Below, in pieces: positions 21,907 through 32,411 of a stretch of DNA of 64,000 nt. The DNA is from Boesenbergia rotunda. Lineage: Eukaryota > Streptophyta > Magnoliopsida > Zingiberales > Zingiberaceae. The position numbers were made by a program, and so were the translations under genes. The stretch spans positions 124,668 through 188,667 of the forward strand of contig JAGFNQ010001128.1 of the NCBI GenBank assembly GCA_024364735.1, given 5' to 3'. How positions within the stretch are numbered: the first letter of the stretch is position 1; each line of letters starts with the position of its first letter. Below the pieces are notes generated by a model that saw only the letters and a list, made by a program, of their open reading frames with translations, made no database searches and was not told where the DNA came from.

Positions 21907-23150
21907 TATCTCCCGACTTCTTCCTCTCGTGGGTGACTGGGACCGACACCTAGATCTGTCCTCCCCCGACTATCATCGATGGGGGGAAGGGCTTCGGCGA
22001 GGAGATCTCCGTCGATATCCTGCTTTGCTCCACCTTTTGCGGGGCTTGGCATCTACATTCTTGGATCTCCTCTTTTTCAAGGTGTAACACTCTTATGTAG
22101 AGTGAGTTGTGCTGCCATGGAAGTTGCAGTACTTCTTCGGTGGCTCAGGTTCTTCGGTGTCGACCATCTCTACCAACGTCTTCTTACCGACCCAGTGATC
22201 CTTCCTGAAGCGAGGATCTTTTGCTCGAGTTGGAGCGGGTGATTCTCTTCTCTAGGATTGTACCGAGATTTGGATATGGACTCCCGCCGAATCTTTATGA
22301 TAAGCGTGTTGCACCTCCTCCACATTGACATGCTTGACTGACCGCCCCAATAGATCATCGAAGCTGGCCGGCAGTTTCTTCACTAGCAACTGAAAGAAAT
22401 CTCCTTCAAAGAGTCCTTGGTGAAGGCGTTGATGAGTATCTCTGAAGTGGCCCTTGACACGTCCTGCACCACCCGATTGAACAGTTGGATATAGTCCTTC
22501 AGCGGTTCTTTGCTCTTCTGCTTCAAGGCGAATAGGTTCAAAGTCGTCTTCTGGTATCGCCGGCTGCTGGCGAAGTTGTGTAGGAAGACGGTTTTAAACT
22601 CCAGAAAGGAGTTTATCGAATTTTGAGGCAGCCTCTGAAACCATCTCTGGGCGGCCCCTGATAAGGTGTTCAGGAACACCTGACACTTCACACCATCTGT
22701 ATATTGGTGTAACAGAGCCGCGTTCTCGAACTTGCAGATGTGGTCCTCTGGATCCGTCTCCCATCGTAATCAGCAATTCCTGGGCCGCGAAACTGCTTGG
22801 GCATGAGATCTGTTACAATGTCTGGAGAAAAAGGAGTAGATGGAGATTTCAAGAGAAATTTGGCGGCCTCGATCTTCCCCGGTCCCTCCTCCTGCCGTAA
22901 AACGCTGGAGGCGGAGGAATGCACCCTCTCCATTTCTCCCATGGAATCTCGCTTGGGCACTAGGGCTATCATTGTCGGCCCTGCCGGTGGTGAGACGGAT
23001 CTTCAAATTTTGGTTGTGCGAGGGCGACATTCTTTGGATTTCGGTCTACACCGGAGCCGCTCGTTGCAAGGTAGCTTGTTTGATCTGATGCTGCTCCAGT
23101 ACTCCTCTGACAGCGTTGGCAATTAAATGATCCAACTCCTCCCGCGTCAA
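21907..23150 (-). pseudogene. Gypsy gag, decayed
   Basis: The retrotransposon gag domain is clear at 22691-22383: TLSGAAQRWFQRLP, SFLEFKTVFLHNFASSR, LFALKQKSKEPLKDYIQLFN. The N-terminal part (about 23030-22690) is spread over two frames (DIVTDLMPKQFRGPG, AQARFHGRNGEG). The C-terminal, basic part lies at about 22380-21907. It would form the capsid-like particle. Frameshifts make it inactive. Plus-strand ORFs over the same bases (22797-23126) are shadows. Confidence 0.78.
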
Positions 23151-23208
23151 AATGATGAGTTGTCCCTATGGATCTACCATCACGGAGTTCCTTCTGGTGC
23201 TTTGATTA

Positions 23209-23229
23209 TTCCCACAAACGACACTAAAC
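23209..23229 (-). other. Primer binding site region of the gypsy element
   Basis: On the minus strand, just after the LTR end CCGGAACA, the sequence reads AGTTTAGTGTCGTTTGTGGG. This is a degenerate form of the 'ttTGGCGCCGTCTGTGGG' text that follows LTRs of Tat-type elements. The CpG-to-TpG changes fit the decay seen elsewhere. Confidence 0.6.
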
Positions 23230-23230
23230 T

Positions 23231-23992
23231 TGTTCCGGAAGTGAACGACGGGGATGGTGAATTACTAAAGAGCAGCCCACGGCGACGATGACGGGGAGAG
23301 GATGTCAACGCCTACAAGATTAACACGAGCATAAAGGGGATGCACCGAAAGATGTTCCGGTGGAGCCCTCTCCGACGCTCAAGTCAGAACTCTGTCTTTT
23401 GAGGAGAAGAACGAGAAATCAAAGTGCTATAATTCTGGAAAGCTTACCCCCTTTACCTGAGTGCTGAGGCGTCTTATATACCTGATGTCTTCCTCACACG
23501 TGTCCCCATGTTTTCCTCCATGTTCCTTAATCATCGGTTACTTGATAGTTGTTCTCTTCTGATAATGACCACTGTGACTATTAAGACCTTAATTACCATT
23601 GCGAACAATAATTACCTAATGACTTTTCTGTTCTGGAAGGAGGAGCAAGTGCTTGAAGCCTGGCTTTCTTATTTCTACGTTGATCTTTGGGCTCCACTCT
23701 CTCGAGTCAGTCTTAGAGTCTTATCTCCGGAGCTGACCTCGGGGCCTTCTTTCGTTCTCCCGAGATAGTCTCGGGGGCCCGATTCCTAGTCTGATCTTGG
23801 GAGCTTTCTTCAGTTCTCACGAGATAGTCTCAAGAATCTGATTCCCGACCTGACCTCGAGGACTTTCTTCTGTTCTCCCGAGATAGTCTCAGGAGCCCCG
23901 TTCCCCGTCTGACCTCGGGGTACTGGTTCGATGAGCCCTACCACGTAGTTTTCCTATGTCACATGTCCATCCCGGGTTGTTCATCCCTATCA
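23231..23992 (-). repeat. 5' LTR of the Tat-type gypsy element
   Basis: It is 762 bp on the minus strand, from TGATAGGGATGAAC at 23992 to TTCCGGAACA at 23231. A good TATA box (GTATATAAGACG) lies at 23482-23471, and the leader to the left holds the transcript start region. Several 'ctcccgagatagtctc' repeats fill 23750-23900. The flank to the right is the ~400-bp repeat array. Confidence 0.78.
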
Positions 23993-24800
23993 CCAAACAA
24001 ATCTTGTTATGTATTAAATTCTATTTCTCAAATGTATTAAAATAAATCTTTATTTTCCAGTTCTTTTTATATGAAGAGCTTAAATACATGTTAAAATGAA
24101 TATTTTTTTAAATTAAAGTGTAACTTGCAAATTATTTAAAATTTGATTATTATTAATATTTAGACTTAAACCTAGCATCAGCATAGTTGGTTATAAATCA
24201 TCCCTTTTATATAAATTTTAAAAGTATGTAAATTAATTTGCACATGAAAAATGTAATGCACATGAAAGAGGTCTATGATTAAGTTAATTATTGTTAATGC
24301 ATGAGATTAATGAGTCATGCAATTGATTAAATATTTCTTCAATGTTTTTGGTGATGAATAGCAAAACAAGAACAAATATTGTTAATGTACATTAAACCTC
24401 TATTTCTCAAATGTATTAAACTGAATCTTTATTTTTTTTTCTTCCTTTTTTATAAGAAGATCTTAAAATATACGTCAAAATGAATATTTTTTTAAAAAAA
24501 TCAATTTCGAAATAGAGTTAATTGAAATGTAACTTACAAATTATTTAAAATTTTATCATTATTAATATTTAGACTTAAACCTATCATCAGAGTTTGGTGA
24601 AAAATATCATCCATTTTATTTAAAATTTTAAAATATGCAAATTAATTTGCACATGAAAGAGGTTATGCATATGCAAGATGAAACTTGAAAGAGACCTCAG
24701 AATTATTGTTGCACAAGGTTAATACGTGGTGCAATAGATTAAATATTTCTTCTTTTTTTTTTTTGTGATGAGTACTAAACAAATTTTGTCATATATTAAA
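23993..24800 (+). repeat. Degenerate ~400-bp tandem units, left block
   Basis: Two units share the order 'cttgttatgtattaaa', 'ctatttctcaaatgtattaaa', 'atgttaaaatgaat', 'cttacaaattatttaaaat', 'attaatatttagacttaaacct', 'caaattaatttgcacatgaaag' and 'gattaaatatttcttc'. Identity is moderate with many short indels. No coding region is present. The gypsy LTR interrupts the left side and the palindromic element interrupts the second unit. Confidence 0.8.
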
Positions 24801-27338
24801 CGGTAATTTACCAAAGGACGTACCTAAATATCGAAAATTACCAAAAAGCGTACCATGGTTTCTATTTTACCAAAGGGCGCAGGCCTTTATGTGAACTTCC
24901 TCTTATACCCATCCTTCTAGCTGTTGTCTTTCTCTTTCTCTCTCTCAGTAATAAATTTCGAGACATTTGCACGTGCTTTTTCAGACTTTTATTTTAAAAT
25001 AATATATTATGAAATCGGCGCTAAAAATGTAGGTAAAAATTAAAAAAATATTTCAATTAAAAATAGCCCATCCAACGTGATTTAAAAATATAAATAAATA
25101 ATTTTTATATTTGATTAATAAAAATTAATATATTAAATAATATTTAATAAATATATTAATATATAAAAAAATTCAAAAAAACGTATGCAGAAATCAAAAA
25201 AAAAAGCGTAAAAAAATTTCAAAAAAAACGTATGCAGAAATTAAAAAAAAGCCTAAAAAATTTTCAAAAAAAAACGTCTGCAGAAATTAAAAAAAAACGT
25301 GGGTCTGAAATCAATAGATTTCAGGCCCACGTTGGGCCTGAAATATTTTATTTCAGGCCCAGCGTGGGCTTGAAATTTTTATTTCAGACTCACGTTGGGC
25401 TTGAAATCTTTTGATTCAAACCCACGTTGGGCCTGAAATCTTTTGATTCAGGCCCGACGTGGACTCAATTTTTTTTTCTATTTTAAAAATATATTAATAT
25501 ATAAAAAACCTATCAAAACACTTAATTTCAAATTAAAACGCAGGGTCTAAAGTCACGCTAGGAGGGCCTGAACATAGATGTGATGTCCATCAGTGAGTTT
25601 TGGTCAAAACCCACTGATATTTCTAAACTACTCCTATTTGATTGGTGATATCTAATATATAGATGTTTGGGCATCTAAAACATCATCTCCTACCTCTACC
25701 CTCTCTATTCATATGGAGTTTTCAGAAATCCAGATATGGGAGGTCTATCAGTGGGTTTTGGTCAAAACCCACTGATATTTCTAAACTACTCCTATTTGAT
25801 TGGTGATGTCTAATATATAGATGTTTGGACACCTAAAACATCATCTCCTACCTCTACCCTCTCTATTCATATGGAGTTTTCAGAAATCCAGATATGGGAG
25901 GTCCATTAGTGGGTTTTGGTCAAAACCCACTGATATTTCTAAACTACTCCTATTTGATTGGTGATATCTAATATATAGATGTTTGGACACCTAAAACATC
26001 ATCTCCTACCTCTACCCTCTCTATTCATATGGAGTTTTCAGAAATCCAGATATGGGAGGTCCATCAGTGGGTTTTGGTCAAAACTCACTGATATTTCTAA
26101 ACTACTCATATTTGATTGGTAATATCTAATATATAGATGTTTGGACACCTAAAACATCATCTCCTACCTCTACCCTCTCTATTCATATGGAGTTTTGAGA
26201 AATCCAGATATGGTAGGTCCATCAGTGAGTTTTGACCAAAACCCACTGATGATGTTTTAGGTGTCCAAACATCTATATATTAGATATCACCAATCAAGAT
26301 ATGGTAGGTCCATCAGTGGATTTCTAAAGACTCCATATGAATAGAGAGGGTAGAGGTAGGAGATGATGTTTTAGGTGTCCAAACATCTATATATTAGATA
26401 TCACCAATCAAATAGGAGTAGTTTAGAAATATCAGTGGGTTTTGACCAAAACCCACTGATGGACCTCCCATATCTGGATTTCTGAAAACTCTATATGAAT
26501 AGAGAGGGTAGAGATAGGAGATGATGTTTTAGGTGTCCAAATATCTATATATTAGATATCACCAATCAAATAGGAGTAGTTTAGAAATATCAGTGGGTTT
26601 TGACCAAAATCTACTGATGGACATCACATCTATGTTCAGACCCTCCTAGCATGACTTCAGACCCTACGTTTTAATTTGAAATTAAGTGTTTTGATAGGTT
26701 TTTTATATATTAATATATTTTTAAAATAGAAAAAAAATTGAGTGCACGTCGACCCTGAATCAAAAGATTTCAGGCCCAACGTGGGCCTGAAATAAAAATT
26801 TCAGGCCCACACTGGGCCTGAAATAAAAATATTTCAGGTCCAATGTGGGCCTGAAATCTATTGATTTCAGGCCCATGTTTTTTTTTGATTTCTGCAGACG
26901 TTTTTTTTTTTGAAATTTTTTTACGCTTTTTTTTTTAATTTCTGCATACGTTTTTTTTGAATTTTTTTTACGCTTTTTTTTTATTTCTGCATACGTTTTA
27001 TTTAATATATTAATTTTTATTAATCAAATATAAAAATTTTTTATTTATATTTTTAAATCACGTTGGATGAGCTATTTTTAACTGAAATATTTTTTTAATT
27101 TTTACCTTACATTTTTAGCGTCGATTTCATAATATATTATTTTAAAATAAAAGTCTGAAAAAGCACGTGCAGACGTCTCAAAATTTGTTACTGAGAGAGA
27201 AAAAGAGAAAGACAGCAGTTAGAAAGAGGGGTATAAGAGGAAGTTCACATAAAAGCCTATGCCTTTTGGTAAAATAGAAACCATGGTACGTCCTTTGGTA
27301 ATTTCCGATATTTAAGTACGTCCTTTGGTAAATTATCT
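24801..27338. mobile_element. 2.5-kb palindromic transposon with 9-bp TSD (MULE or foldback type)
   Basis: The 9-bp sequence tatattaaa stands on both sides (24792-24800 and 27339-27347), and removing the element restores the repeat unit text. The ends are inverted: 'taatttaccaaaggacgtac' on the left is matched in reverse on the right, and the two arms stay complementary for more than 1 kb. Towards the centre, four direct units of about 160 bp (25590-26220, with 'gatgtttggacacctaaaac') face about two inverted units (26250-26640). The outer parts hold repeated 'gggcctgaaat' blocks and low-complexity A or T runs. No transposase ORF is present. TSD length suggests Mutator-like mobilisation; the almost complete inverted repeat suggests a foldback element. 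Confidence 0.85.
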
Positions 27339-27788
27339 TATATTAAATCTTTATTTCTCAAATGTATTAAATCTTTAAAGTGTGCAAATTTATTTGCACA
27401 TCAAAGAGGTCGTGATGTGAAAGAGGCCTAAGATTACTTAATTATTGTTGATGCACAAGACTAATGCGTGGTGCAATTGATTAAATATTTCTTCAATTTT
27501 TTTTTGTGATTTAATGCCAAAACAAGAATAAATCTTGTTATGTATCAAATATCTATTTGTCAAATGTATTAAAATGAATCTTTATTTTTCTCTTCTTTTT
27601 ATATGGAGATCTATAAAATACATGTTAAAATGTTTTTAAAAAAAACAATTTCGAACGAGAGTTAATTGAAACCTAACTTGCAAATTATTTAAAACTTGAT
27701 TATTATTAATATTTAGACTTAATTCTAAATCCTCAGTTTTATATAAAATTTTAAAGTATACAAATTAATTTGCACATGAAAGAGGTAA

Positions 27789-28095
27789 GGTATTCGTATT
27801 GGTTTGAACGTTAATTTAACATGTATCTATTGTATTAACATTCCATTTTATTAACATATACTCATTTTCATTTTAACATTAACATTAATTATTTATGGAT
27901 TCCACTATTTATTTATTTTTTATTTTTATATCTAAAATTTATTTTTTTCTTTGACTTTATTTAAAATATACTTATTAACAGCATTCCATTCTTTGAACGT
28001 TGTTAATATATGGGTCTTATAACACCCATTCATATTAATTTGTAATATGATTTAGGTGTTATAATACTCATGTATTAACACCAATATGGATGCTC
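27789..28095. mobile_element. Tourist-like MITE, 307 bp
   Basis: The element has imperfect inverted ends (GGTATTCGTATTGGT at the left, the complement of GAGCATCCATATTGGT at the right) and is flanked by the trinucleotide taa (27786-27788, 28096-28098). A 3-bp TWA-type duplication and a G-rich end of this kind are typical for PIF/Harbinger-derived Tourist MITEs. It sits inside a ~400-bp unit and has no coding capacity. Confidence 0.72.
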
Positions 28096-28427
28096 TAATA
28101 TTACAATTGATTAAATATTTCTTCATTTTTTGTTGTGATTGGATAACAAATAAAAAAAATCTTGTTATGTATTAAATCTCTATTTCTCAAATGTATTAAA
28201 AATGAATCTTTATTTATTTTTATTATTTTTATATGAAGATGTTAAATCATGTTAAAATGAATATTGTTTTAAAATAATCAATTTCGAAAGAGAGTAAATT
28301 GAAATGTAACTTATAAATTATTTAAAATTTGGTTATTATTAATATTTAGACTTAAACCTATTCGCATTAGAGTTGGGTGAATACTCATCCGTCTTATATA
28401 AAATTTTAAAGTATACAAATTAATTTG

Positions 28428-28650
28428 TAGTTGAAAGAAATAAAATAATAAATTAGGTAACTGGGGAATTTGGGATAGTCAATTTGACCCATATAAGTTT
28501 CTCATCGGTTATTAAAGTAAATCGGAAAACGTTCGCGGCAGACAGTCTAAAAGTTTAGTGTCTCAGGATTCTTGTTCGTAACTGAGGATTAAACCATAAG
28601 TGTCTAAAATAATAATTGATCATCTTATCACTGCATCATAATTTGGGAGC
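28428..28650. mobile_element. 223-bp insertion flanked by an 8-bp direct repeat
   Basis: The unit text is interrupted between two copies of ttaatttg (28420-28427 and 28651-28658). The 8-bp length is that of hAT insertions, but I see no inverted ends. The inserted text is unique in the window. Confidence 0.4.
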
Positions 28651-29239
28651 TTAATTTGCACATGAAAGAGATCGTGGACATGAAAGGCACCTTAGATTAT
28701 TTTAATTATTATTGCTTGGTACAATTAATTAAATATTTCTTCAAATTTTTTTATCAAATATCAAAATAAAAATAAATCTTGTTATCTATTAAATCTCTAT
28801 TTCTCAAAGTATTAAAAATGAATCTTTATTTTTCTTTTTTTTATATATGAAAATTTTAAAATACATGTTAAAATGAATAAAATTAAATCTCTCAAACAAA
28901 TCAATTTTAAATTGAAATGTAACTTACAAATGATTTAAAATTCGTGTATTATTAACCCTTAGACTTAAAAGTATTTTAAAGTATACAAATTCGAATAATC
29001 TAGAATGACCGGTTCGATGTCACCAAAATTTTTCGTCAACCATCTGACCATAAATATTATATATTTGTTATCTATTATGAAAAAATTTCTTTAAAATATA
29101 TCACAATTGAATTTTAAATTTTAGACATATGATTTATTCGATTAGAAGGTTTAAATATCTTGAGTATACAAATTAATTAATTTGTACAAGCCTGAGATTA
29201 TATTTCTTCATTTTTTTTAATTTTATGTTTTTGATCACA

Positions 29240-29543
29240 TACCAAAATAAGAACAAATCTTTACCCATTCAAACAAAAAAAGCTAAGTAATATGATCGAG
29301 ACCACATGAACTATCGTTTGACCGTTTCTCGTCAATAATATGTGTATTTGTCTTGGAAAAAGGAAAAAGAAATATATAAGTTTTTGGTCAGAATAGAAAT
29401 TCAGCATCCTACATCGTTGACCGACGTTGCAGCATAGAAAGCTCCTCAACGCCGGCACTGTGCGGTTGTTTGGCAACGCGGTGTTGCACGTGCGCCGCCA
29501 TCGCCTCCTATTCAAGCATCACTTTTCCCAATAGTCCAGAAAA
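29240..29543 (+). promoter_or_regulatory. Second copy of the diterpene-synthase upstream region
   Basis: This stretch matches 42040-42300, the upstream region of the gene at 42421. Shared blocks include 'tttctcgtcaataat', 'gttgcagcat-gaaagctcct', 'caacgcc' and 'cggttgttt'. A CACGTG G-box (29487-29492; 42257-42262) and a TTGAC W-box core (29417-29421; 42187-42191) are kept in both. The match ends near 29543, before the TATA box and transcribed part of the gene. No coding sequence follows. It is a relic of a segmental duplication that included a ~400-bp unit. Confidence 0.75.
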
Positions 29544-30249
29544 AAAAACAAATTTAACTAGTAAATTTATCTTAATAAATAATTATTCTAAAAAATATTA
29601 ATTAAATCGATGTATCGTAATACTTTCTAATTTATAGATTAAATCAATCATTTTCAAAATTATTTAACATAAATTGTATACTTAACGTCGATAAAAAAAA
29701 ATCAAGTTAATGAAAGGATACAAGGAGTTTAGTATATTCTTATTAAGTCCAGGAAAAAAAATCAAATTGTGTATATAAATGCCTTGTTAATTTTGTGTTT
29801 TTAGTTTAATATAATTAACTCAATATTATCCAATGTATATATTTCATTTGGTTATTTAAGTAATTTGTGAAAATATATCTAGAAAATATAAAATGTGAAA
29901 TATTTTTAATAGGAAACACCAATGTTAGTGATATTTAAGTAATTTGTAAAAATATTAGATGAATTAATTGATAAATTATGTATATTAAATAGACAAATAA
30001 TTATGTAAAATGGAGTCAATGAGGAATTAAAGTTTTAGAAAAACAATTATATTAAATAGCGATCAGTACATAAAATTGATTCCAAAAAGAGTTAGCATTT
30101 GAGAAGTTTTAATCTAAAATGACAAGATTTCTTTTATAACTCAACTTCTAGGAGTTTTTTCCACCATCATTAAGTGAAAAATATTTCTCTCAAACGCTTT
30201 AAAATATCTCCTTTTTGAGTTCGAACCATTTTAATTAGTCAAAATTTAG
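29544..30249. other. AT-rich region without recognisable features
   Basis: I see no coding region, no tandem structure and no element ends here, only AT-rich sequence. Confidence 0.5.
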
Positions 30250-30532
30250 TTTTAGGAGATCTTTATTTTTCTCTTCTTTAAATTTATGTGAAAATTTTTA
30301 AATGCATGTTAAAATGAATTGAATGTAACTTTCAAATTATTTAAATTTGATTATTATTAACATTTAGACTTAAATCTATCATCGAATTGGTGACAAACTT
30401 TTTAAAATTATTTTTTAAAATATACAAATTAATTTGCACATGAAATAAAATATGCCTAAAATTACGTTAATTATATAATGGTTGGTTCACAAGTTTAATT
30501 GCTTGGTACGATGGCAGCCTGAGTATTTTTTT
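30250..30532 (+). repeat. Last ~400-bp unit, cut by the Tork-like insertion
   Basis: The unit text ('ggagatctttatttttctcttctt', 'atgttaaaatgaat', 'gacttaaa', 'aattaatttgcacatgaaa') runs to 30532. It resumes at 42013 after the insertion ('gatcaaataccaaaa', 'ataaatcttgt'). Confidence 0.75.
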
Positions 30533-31061
30533 TGAAACGAGATTAGTATGAAAAACGATAATAAAAATAATAGAGAACACATATAAGATTTACGTAGAAA
30601 ATTCTTTACGCGAAAAACTTTGGGCAGAGGAGGAAAAATCATTATGAACGGTGGAATACAAAATCGGCGGCTCTGATAAAGTAATTAAGAGAAGTAGAGA
30701 GAAAAGAGAGTTAGAGAGAAAGAAAGAAGAATTAACTTTCTTGATCTTTTAAAAAACTTCTCTATTAGATACACAATTTATAAAGACCTTAGGATACTTA
30801 GTCAAATGAAAAATTAATGACGAAACTGTTAATTAACAGATTTATAAAAAATCTATTAATTAACATATTAATAAGGAAAATATTTAATAATAAACTTAGT
30901 AAGGAAACTGTTAATTAACATATTTATTAAGAAACTGTCAATTAACATATTACTAAGAAAATATCTAATAATATTTGACTTGGTCAATTTATTCTTTTTT
31001 ATGTCGCACCGTGATCTTTTTGACCCGGATCAAACTCAATTCGGGTCACCAAACTCTAACA
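30533..31061 (-). repeat. 3' LTR of the Tork-like element
   Basis: It is 529 bp and pairs with 41480-42012. On the minus strand it begins TGTTAGAGTTTGGTGACCC at 31061 and ends ...CTAATCTCGTTTCA. Confidence 0.87.
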
Positions 31062-31862
31062 ATCTCCATCATGACGCGAATTCCACAAATCTTCAAAAGA
31101 ACATTCTTCACCTCTTCCACAAAAATCCCACAAGCAAATCTCAGCATCTAGCACCAACCAAGTCCAAGCAACGCTTAAACTTGGCTATAGGGAGTAACTT
31201 AGTCATCATATCTGCAGGATTATCATGAGTATTGACATTCCTGACAATAATATCACCACGAGCAATAACATCACGTATAAAATGATACCTCACATCAATG
31301 TGCTTTGTCCTCTCATGAAACATCTTATCCTTCGTGAGGAAAATGATACTCTAACTATCATAAAAGACTGTACTAATCTGCAAGTCTTCACTAAGCTCAC
31401 TGAAGAGTTCTTTCAACCAAATAGCTTCCTTACAAGCTTTTGTAATAGCCATATATTCAGCCTCTGTAGTGGACAATGCAACTGTATTATACAAAGTAGC
31501 TTTCTAACTGATAACACAACCACCAACAGTGAACACATACCTTGTAAATGATCTTCTTTTATCAAGGTCACCTGCAAAGTCAAAATCAACATATCCAATA
31601 ACTACATCTCTATTACTCCCAAAATGCAAACAAATATCAGAAGTCCCTCGTAAGTATCTAAAAATCCACTGAACTGCCTTCCAATGCTCTTTACCAGGAT
31701 TTGTCATGTATCTACTAACTGCACTCACTGCATGTGATAAATCTGGGCATGTACAAACCATAGCATACATAAGAGATCCCACTGCACTAGAATATGGAAC
31801 CCGTGACATATAATCAACCTCATCCTGACTGCGGACATAAACTAGCTGAAAGTCTAAAGTGT
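31062..31862 (-). pseudogene. Tork-like RT C-terminus and RNase H
   Basis: On the minus strand 31809-31504 reads MSRVPYSSAVGSLMYAMVC, the region after the RT palm, and then the RNase H start (VIGYVDFDFAGDLDKRRS). The RNase H end is at 31323-31141 (ERTKHIDVRYHFIRD, NPADMMTKLLP). The catalytic YVDD part of RT is absent: at about 31863 the integrase-RT linker joins directly to the sequence just before MSRVPYSS. Frame changes and stops complete the damage. Confidence 0.82.
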
Positions 31863-32411
31863 GCAGCTAATTGCTTCTGAATACGTCTCAGGTTCTTCAT
31901 CGGAATCAATCTCCTTAGCCACGTTTAAAGCATAAGCGACCAAATCAGCCTCTGCATATCTCTGAGGGCGTCTAATTTCTCTCCGAGGCCTATTTTCACA
32001 ACGGAATATTGTGAAGGTACTTGTGATGAGCTCGTTCCATCCACAACATCTAAAATAGGCTCTGGAGTAGTCTCTATAGATATCGGCCCAATCTCAATCT
32101 CTACTTGTGTGCTTGTCTTCTGCTTATCTTCCTCAGAAGGAGTTTTAGATAGAGACCCCTGAAGCATGCTAGTCTAATCAAAGACAACATCTCTACTAAT
32201 GATGACTATTCCGGTCTCTGGACACTAAAGTTTGTATCCCTTCACTCCTTGTCTAAACCCTATAAATATGTACTTCACCGAACGAGGCTCCAACTTCCCA
32301 TTATCAACATGAGCATACGCACGACATCCAAAAATTCTCAAATCAGAATAACTAGCATGAGTACCAGACCATACCTCTTGTAGAGTTTCCCTTACAATAG
32401 CAGTTGATGGA
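31863..32411 (-). pseudogene. Tork-like integrase C-terminus and linker
   Basis: Read from 32406 down, this continues the integrase after the nested element: YSDLRIFGC-like, IFIGFRQGVKGYKL and the linker MLQGSLSKTPSEED (32167-31925). It matches 45360-44900 of the second copy. Premature stops are present. Confidence 0.75.

Larger units (their letters stand above)
423..23992 (-). mobile_element. Decayed Ty3/gypsy element, Tat type, heavily nested
   Basis: A minus-strand gypsy element can be followed in order: 5' LTR (23231-23992), primer site, gag, protease, RT, then after the copia insertion RNase H and integrase down to 7395. A 3' region follows with an 86-bp tandem array and an ORF on the opposite strand (423-1205 plus 5753-5779). 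An extra RNase H domain before integrase, a long 3' region with tandem repeats and an antisense ORF are known traits of Tat-lineage elements (Retand, Grande, Ogre). The 3' LTR is outside the window. Only the right target-site flank (ccaaa, 23993-23997) is visible. Frameshifts and stops throughout mean it is no longer coding. Confidence 0.8.
27339..29240 (+). repeat. Degenerate ~400-bp tandem units, middle block
   Basis: The array continues with four units starting near 27348, 27545, 28165 and 28790, recognised by 'ctatttctcaaatgtattaaa' and 'gacttaaa'. The first is shortened. The second contains the MITE at 27789-28095 and the third the insertion at 28428-28650. No gene is seen. Confidence 0.78.

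Noticed and set aside
20115..23126. Plus-strand ORFs of up to 140 codons
   Set aside because: They are antisense shadows of the gypsy RT, protease and gag on the minus strand.
25232..25414. 60-codon ORF rich in K and in a repeated 'FQAHVGPEIFYF' type pattern
   Set aside because: It is read from the 'gggcctgaaat' repeats of the palindromic element and is not kept in the opposite arm.
29261..29515. 84-codon minus-strand ORF
   Set aside because: It overlaps the duplicated synthase upstream region; the matching part at 42090-42290 does not keep the frame.
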